A stretch of DNA of 12,500 bases from Botryococcus braunii. Taxonomy: Eukaryota > Chlorophyta > Trebouxiophyceae. The notes beneath the pieces are model-generated. The model searched no databases. It saw nothing but the letters and a program-made list of their open reading frames with translations, and was not told the DNA's origin. Numbering within the stretch: the first letter of the stretch is position 1; every line of letters starts with the position of its first letter. The stretch spans positions 10,001-22,500 of the forward strand of contig KV908437.1 in NCBI GenBank assembly GCA_002005505.1. The letters run 5' to 3'. This document shows, in pieces, positions 8,648-12,500 of the stretch. The position numbers and the translations under genes were made by a program.

Positions 8648-8756
8648 AGGATTTCCAGAGGGAATTAAAAGCTCACCAACATCCGCCAAGGCCGGAACAG
8701 AGGGTGGGGGGGCCGGGGCTGGAGCTGTCCTGAGCAGCAGCACGTGCCGCTGCAGA
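8648..8756 (-). CDS. Exon c (109 bases)
   Basis: The acceptor CACTTTTCTTTCCAG is the strongest in the window. The exon begins with one split-codon base, then reads LQRHVLLLRTAPAPAPPPSV and PALADVGELLIPSGNP before GTGCTC. The N-terminal part is a hydrophobic strand or helix, followed by a Pro/Ala linker. It needs a phase-2 donor in exon b, which exists at GCGAC before GTGGCT. Just upstream of the acceptor is a tRNA-like element, and the pyrimidine tract of the acceptor coincides with its T-run. Confidence 0.55.
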
Positions 8757-8769
8757 CTGGAAAGAAAAG

Positions 8770-8865
8770 TGTGCAGCGGCACAACTGGGAGATCGTTGGG
8801 GTTTGAACCGGCGTGCTTAGCACCGTCCAACCACTGCAGGGCGTCTAACCATGCAGCCACCACAT
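8770..8865 (-). repeat. tRNA-like (SINE-like) element, degenerate
   Basis: On the minus strand TGGCTGCATGG matches the Pol III box A consensus TRGCNNARYGG at all but one position, and GGTTCAAACCCC matches box B (GGTTCRANNCC). The two start about 50 bases apart, as in tRNA genes with a longer arm. A T-run, TTTTCTTT, follows box B by about 35 bases. The T stem (GCCGG against CCCAA) and the acceptor stem do not pair, so this is not a functional tRNA; a tRNA-derived SINE or tRNA pseudogene fits better. Confidence 0.45.
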
Positions 8866-9395
8866 GGGTAGGCGCTCTCGCAGGACCCTCCACGCCTGCT
8901 GCCCTCAGAATTACCCCTGCATAAAAGTACTCTTTCAGTCACGCTTTTGCCACAGCAAGATCCTCTTGAGCAGCCTGCTTCAAACTTCCCAGCTTGCATC
9001 CAAACTGCCTCTTGGGGCAAAACCTTGTTTGCTTATTCTTATCACACGTGTCTGCCATGTGACTTTGAGCTACAGGTAGCCTGAAGGCATCTCTACAGTG
9101 CACCAGGCACTGAAAAGCCTTTGGATAGCTGCAAACTCAGCCGAAGATTCTTGGACGACAGTGCAGAGATTTAGCCGGCAGCTTTGATGAGGGATGCGAG
9201 TAGTGGAACACGTATATAGCTCAATGTAAAGGGTAGAGATAGCAGGTTCCCTCTGCCTCTCCCTCTCTCTTCCTCCGTCTGTTGCCACCTTCCAGCTGAA
9301 TGAGCTTTCCTCTTACACACATCTCCTCTATCTCCCTCCCTCCTCTTTCCCTCTGTGTTCAAATGTGCCCCCCTCCCCCCCCCCCCCGTCTCTCT
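8866..9395 (-). other. Probable intron b-c, non-repetitive part
   Basis: No block here has both coding-like composition and splice sites. It contains pyrimidine-rich stretches (9247-9360) leading to a C-run at 9368-9387. A frame open over 8817-9020 on the minus strand lacks convincing residues. Confidence 0.45.
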
Positions 9396-9402
9396 CTGTG
9401 TG

Positions 9403-9446
<44 letters not shown>

Positions 9447-9480
9447 TGTGTGTGTGTGTGTGTGTGCGAGTGACTGAGTG

Positions 9481-9515
<35 letters not shown>

Positions 9516-9572
9516 ATGAGTGTGTTTGTATGTGTGTGTGTGCATGCGTGTGTGTGTGTGCGCGCGCGCGCG
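9396..9572. repeat. Compound (TG)n tract ending in (CG)n
   Basis: TG repeats run from about 9396 to 9559, with short interruptions (GTGAGTG, GCGAGTGACTGAGTGCG, GCGCATGAGTG, TGTATG), and end in CGCGCGCGCGCG at 9561-9572. Alternating purine-pyrimidine of this kind is the classic Z-DNA-forming sequence. On the transcript strand it reads (CA)n, complementary to the (UG)53 on the other side of exon c. Confidence 0.93.
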
Positions 9573-9845
9573 CCCACATGCGCCAATATGTGGCACAATT
9601 AGAGTTTGGCAAAAATTACAGGCTGATGAAAAGCGATTGTTCCTTGAGTTGCCAAAATCCCCTAAATAAACATTTACAGGCACGACAGCACCACCTGATG
9701 CATCCAACGCAAGCTTTGCGGTTCTAAATATACAAACATCACGCAGCATTAGTGGTGGTAATCACCCCTGCCAACTGAAGGAGTTGCAGTTTACACAGGG
9801 TGGGTGCTTCTCCCGGGCAAGAGGGGGCATGGCCAAGCAAGCCAC

Positions 9846-10063
9846 GTCGCGGTACCTGGCACTGCGGTACCCCATGAGGGAGCCTGGGAACTCCCGATCC
9901 CCCGGCGCAGTTTCGCAGACGCAACAGCCAGCAGCAGCGGGGCCCTCCCGCGGGTTGCGTCCTCGCAGATATGGATGAGCGCCCCCTCCTCTAACCCTTC
10001 CAAGGCTCCGCTGAGAAGGTCCACCCCCCTCCCCACTGCCCCCCGGGCTGGCCCCTTCGAGCC
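9846..10063 (-). CDS. Exon b
   Basis: The clear coding part reads GSKGPARGAVGRGVDLLSG, ALEGLEEGALIHICEDATRG, RAPLLLAVASAKLRRG and IGSSQAPSWG. The phase-0 acceptor is TCCTGGTTGAG before GGCTCG. Upstream in the same frame the block stays open to an ATG at 10118-10120 (MPNSAAPLSQILTSFVLVE), so this may instead be an initiating exon of a separate gene. At the 3' end, GCGAC before GTGGCT gives the phase needed for exon c, while two GGTACCGC donors a few codons earlier give another phase. The residues look like a soluble mixed helix/strand domain with a Cys-Glu-Asp cluster; no family is recognised. Confidence 0.5.
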
Positions 10064-10133
10064 CTCAACCAGGACAAAGCTCGTGAGGATTTGACTTAAC
10101 GGAGCAGCCGAATTCGGCATGTGAACTCCCTGG

Positions 10134-10352
10134 GACCCATGTGGCTCTCTGGTAACCCCCTCTACTTGTTTGTATCGATGGGTGCTCCGGACCCATGTGC
10201 CCCTCAGGTAAACCCCTCTGAGGTTTCTGTCACTAGGTCCCCAGGACCCATGTGCCCCTCAGGTAAACCCCTCCAAGGTTTCTATCACTAGGTCCACGGG
10301 ACCTGTGCGGCCCTCAGGTAAACGCCTGTGGTGTTTGCATCACGAGGTCTGG
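10134..10352. repeat. 55-bp minisatellite, four units
   Basis: Units start at about 10134, 10190, 10245 and 10300 with the pattern GGACCCATGTG, then CCCTCAGGTAAACCCCTC, then GAGGTTTCTRTCACTAGGTCC. The first and last units are the most diverged. On the plus strand each of the last three units carries CTCAGGTAAAC, which looks like a 5' splice site (CAG/GTAAAC), but it is on the strand opposite to the candidate gene. Confidence 0.85.
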
Positions 10353-10543
10353 CCCCGCTCCCCCCTCCCTTAGGGGGCCTGCCTGACCCATGTGGCCCCC
10401 CTCCCAAAGGACCGTCCTGCATTTGCAGCTGGCCTACTCTGGAAGTAGCGCACTTGCCTTTCCTGCGCCATGTATGCTGGAAACTCCGCATTCCCACCCT
10501 CTGTCCAGATCCCTGCCTTGCACTCTCAGATGGGGCGCGGGGA
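10353..10543. other. No exon supported; intron a-b
   Basis: Mixed sequence between the 55-bp minisatellite and the (CA)n tract. Minus-strand frames stay open here but mainly because they extend out of the microsatellite, and I see no matching acceptor and donor pair with coding-like residues. Confidence 0.45.
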
Positions 10544-10544
10544 C

Positions 10545-10623
<79 letters not shown>

Positions 10624-10775
10624 CCAGCCACACACACACCCCCACACAAACACACACCCCCACACAAACACACACAACCGCCGCACACACAAAAGCACAT
10701 ATACACACAGCAAACGCACACAGACACTCACACACACATGCGCACTCGTGCAGGCACATACGCACACACATGCGC
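10545..10775. repeat. (CA)38 followed by a degenerate CA region
   Basis: Pure CA from 10545 to 10620, then a degraded part to about 10775 with CACCCCCACACAAA repeated twice and other CA-rich words. On the transcript strand the pure part is (UG)38 in intron a-b. Confidence 0.93.
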
Positions 10776-10913
10776 GCTTGAAATTGTGAGAGACTCCAAA
10801 TGGCATATCTGCCTTGTGCGTGCCTTCATGCAAAAACATGCTCCTTTCTCCCTCTCTCCTTCCCCTTCTCTCATAAACTCATGTTCCTTCATCTCACACC
10901 CCCCCCCTCTCTC

Positions 10914-10965
10914 TGTGTGTGTGTGTGCGCGCTCGCGCGCGCGTATGCGTGTGTGGGTGGTTGCA

Positions 10966-11008
<43 letters not shown>

Positions 11009-11012
11009 ATGA

Positions 11013-11053
<41 letters not shown>

Positions 11054-11057
11054 CGTG
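10914..11057. repeat. (TG)n with flanking CG-alternating segments
   Basis: TG tracts at 10914-10927, 10966-11007 and 11015-11045 are bracketed by CG-rich alternating stretches (GCGCGCTCGCGCGCGCG at 10927-10943 and GCGCGCGCGCG at 11045-11056). Together they form a ~140-base region of near-continuous purine-pyrimidine alternation, a strong Z-DNA candidate. On the transcript strand it is (CA)n and lies in the same intron as the (UG)38 at 10545-10620. Confidence 0.93.
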
Positions 11058-11159
11058 CTCGCCCCCTCCCCTCTCTCACATTTTAGCATGCATGAGCGCA
11101 AAGAAAGAGAGCCAGAGAGATAGAGAGAGCTGGGGGGGGGGGGGCAGAGGAAGAGCAAC

Positions 11160-11399
11160 CTGGTCCTCTTCCAGATCCACATTAATGAACTGGTCTGCAA
11201 GAAGGTCTGCCGCATTCAGGTCCCCAGCAGCGGCTTGGGTCCTCAAGGGACCCTGGTGTTGGAGAACCAGGAGCACCAGGTCTTCAAGCAGAGCTTCCCA
11301 CACAGGTGGCCGCCCCGCAAACGGAACCGCAGCCGGCGTCACAAGCGCAGTCCTAATCAGGCACAAGGGGAGGGCCAGGGGGCCCTTCTCGGTCTCTTC
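11160..11399 (-). CDS. Exon a (80 codons), most 5' exon identified
   Basis: After the acceptor GGGGTTGCAG it reads EETEKGPLALPLCLIRTALV, then TPAAVPFAGRPPVWEALLED, LVLLVLQHQGPLRTQAAAG and DLNAADLLADQFINVDLEED(Q), ending at CAG before GTTGCT. The exon is exactly 240 bases, phase 0 at both ends. The leucine-rich middle and acidic end look like a folded helical domain. No initiating ATG is seen just upstream; a possible 27-base mini-exon (HGQKSKGPH, 11446-11472) has a good CTTCTTCTCAG acceptor, but I did not include it. The gene probably continues towards or past the right edge. Confidence 0.55.
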
Positions 11400-11690
11400 C
11401 TGCAACCCCACTCCCCAAAGCCCCTTCTGGGTTCAGACACGTGGGGCCCCTTGGACTTTTGGCCGTGCTGAGAAGAAGGAGTCGGTGGGAGCAAAGCCCG
11501 TGTGAAGGGCCCCCGGCCCCCATACCAATTAAATGGAGCCCTCACACAACCAAACAAATTTGTAGCTTAAATACAGCTCAAGAAAAAAGACACTCTCATT
11601 ACGACTTCATTGTTTTATTCAACAGGCCTTAAACCTCTCCAACCTGGCTTTAAACCCTGCATTACACACCCTTGCGCATGCTTCACCCCG
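11400..11690. other. No gene supported upstream of exon a
   Basis: Apart from the possible mini-exon near 11446-11472, I see no coding block here. The AT-richer part at 11525-11640 contains AATTAAATGG and AAATAC words but no promoter motif that I would defend. Confidence 0.45.
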
Positions 11691-11810
11691 ACACCCTCGC
11701 ACATCCTTACACACCTTAATACACCCTTACATACCCTAGCACATCCTTACAGACCTTACTACACCTTTACATACCCTAGCACACCCTTACACACCTTTGG
11801 ACGCCCTTAC
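11691..11810. repeat. Decamer tandem array, 12 units with 40-bp higher order
   Basis: Twelve consecutive 10-base units related to ACACCCTTAC (variants ACATCCTTAC, ATACCCTAGC, ACACCTTAAT and others). A four-unit block repeats with a 40-base period (11701-11740 against 11741-11780). The strict 10-base phase is close to the DNA helical repeat, so every unit would present the same face of the helix. Confidence 0.88.
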
Positions 11811-12005
11811 TAGTGAGACATGCAATGATGCCGCCTTGCCTCCTAGCGAGGAGCAGACATGGCTTGCAAAAACTGGCGTTGCGGACTTTCTCTGGCATTG
11901 GTTGGTAAACCAGGTTGCGTGGGGGAATTCTCCAGGAGGTAGTGGGGTGGGCCGGCGGGCGGCCCTTGGGGGAGAGGGCTGATACGCAGGGAGACACCCG
12001 GAAGT
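11811..12005. other. Unique sequence between two arrays; no gene supported
   Basis: Frames are open on both strands for 60 codons or more, mainly as extensions of the flanking 21-bp minisatellite. On the minus strand a peptide with YQPMPEKVRNASFCKPCLLL is open but has no family that I recognise. Confidence 0.4.
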
Positions 12006-12400
12006 ATGTGGATGAGCCGAAAGAAGAGACTGATGTGCCGAAAGAGCAGGTGGATGGGCTGAGAGAGGAGGTGGATGGGCCGACAGTGGAGGTGGGGATG
12101 GGCCCGGAAGAGGAGGTGGAGAGGTAAAAGAGGAGTCGAAAGTGGATGTGCATGGGCTGAAAGAGGAGGCGGATGGGCCCACAGAGGAGGTGGATGGGCC
12201 AAAAGAACAGGTGGATGGGCTGAAAGAGCAGGTGGATGGGCTGAAAGAGCAGGTGGATGGGATGAAAGAGCAGGTGGATGGGCTGAAAGAGGGAGGTGGA
12301 TGGGCCGGAAGAGGAGGTGGATGGGTCGGAAGAGCAGGTGGGTGGGCTGAAAGAGGAGGTCGATGGGCAGAAAGTAGGTGTGGATGGGCCGGAAGAGGAA
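12006..12400. repeat. 21-bp minisatellite, about 18-19 units
   Basis: Consensus GTGGATGGGCTGAAAGAGCA plus G, with variants GGCCGGAAGAGG and GGGATGAAAGAG. A few units have indels that shift frame (around 12120-12145 and 12293). On the plus strand one frame reads the heptad VDGLKEQ. On the minus strand the unit reads CTGCTCTTTCAGCCCATCC, with a pyrimidine run and CAG resembling a 3' splice site. Three minus frames stay open because a 21-base period never exposes a stop there. Confidence 0.9.
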
Positions 12401-12500
12401 GGCAGTCAGCATGGAAAAAGACGCAGCACATGGGGCGCAAGATCGCACCAATATGAGTTGGGCGGCGGACAGGTGGAGGGCTGGCAGGTTGTTGTCATCT
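12401..12500. other. Right edge, no feature identified
   Basis: Unique sequence after the minisatellite, truncated by the window. It stays open in the heptad-bearing plus frame up to about 12456 and then stops. Confidence 0.5.

Noticed and set aside
8770..8865. Functional tRNA gene
   Set aside because: T stem and acceptor stem do not pair and no standard anticodon loop forms; kept only as a tRNA-like element.
11446..11472. 27-base mini-exon HGQKSKGPH upstream of exon a
   Set aside because: Good acceptor but a weak donor (GTGTCT) and too short to judge by eye; noted in the exon a entry only.
10390..11505. 371-codon plus-strand frame, longest in the window
   Set aside because: It is held open by two microsatellite regions and runs antisense to exon a; the residues outside the repeats are not protein-like.

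Overview
This is eukaryotic nuclear DNA, not bacterial. There is no ribosome-binding-site-led dense gene packing. Coding potential comes in short GC-rich, alanine/proline-rich blocks flanked by GT...AG splice signals. About a tenth of the window is long dinucleotide microsatellite ((CA)n, (TG)n, (CT)n), with several minisatellites besides. I cannot fix the species. A microalga or other protist with GC-rich exons fits, but so does an animal with GC-rich exons and long CA repeats. Nothing in the window decides between them.

The left third (1-4400) has moderate GC and no gene I can support. It holds a cluster of three near-perfect palindromes (381-488), two dispersed repeat families (A: three copies at 812-2232; B: two copies at 1273-2052), a 27-bp minisatellite (1752-1866), several isolated hairpins, a short stop-bounded minus-strand peptide with a reverse-transcriptase-like YMDDILV motif near 2975-2995, and a 62-bp satellite that grades into ~16-bp units (4013-4440).

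From about 4416 to 11399 the minus strand carries a candidate multi-exon gene. I read nine exon blocks, named a-i in transcript order: a 11399-11160, b 10063-9846, c 8756-8648, d 8386-8207, e 7874-7701, f 6480-6292, g 6117-5647, h 5477-5292, i 4622-4416. With the splice sites proposed here all nine join in one reading frame and end in a TGA, giving about 657 codons; the 5' end is not identified. The shared open phase across eight junctions is the main argument that this is one gene. I do not recognise the protein. It is rich in Ala, Pro, Glu and Leu, and exon g has a hydrophobic helix.

The introns of this gene are unusual. They contain the large (UG)n and (CA)n tracts, (GA)n tracts, a 55-bp minisatellite, and a tRNA-like (SINE-like) element immediately upstream of the exon c acceptor. 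Two exons (c and h) are followed almost at once by (GU)n. Exon g has a tandemly duplicated 24-bp 3' splice site, so both acceptors are in frame.

The right end (11400-12500) holds a decamer array (11691-11810) and a 21-bp minisatellite (about 12006-12400). On the plus strand the 21-bp units read as the heptad VDGLKEQ; on the minus strand each unit resembles a 3' splice site. I found no complete known system. The most interesting points are splice-site and repeat architecture, not a new enzyme.
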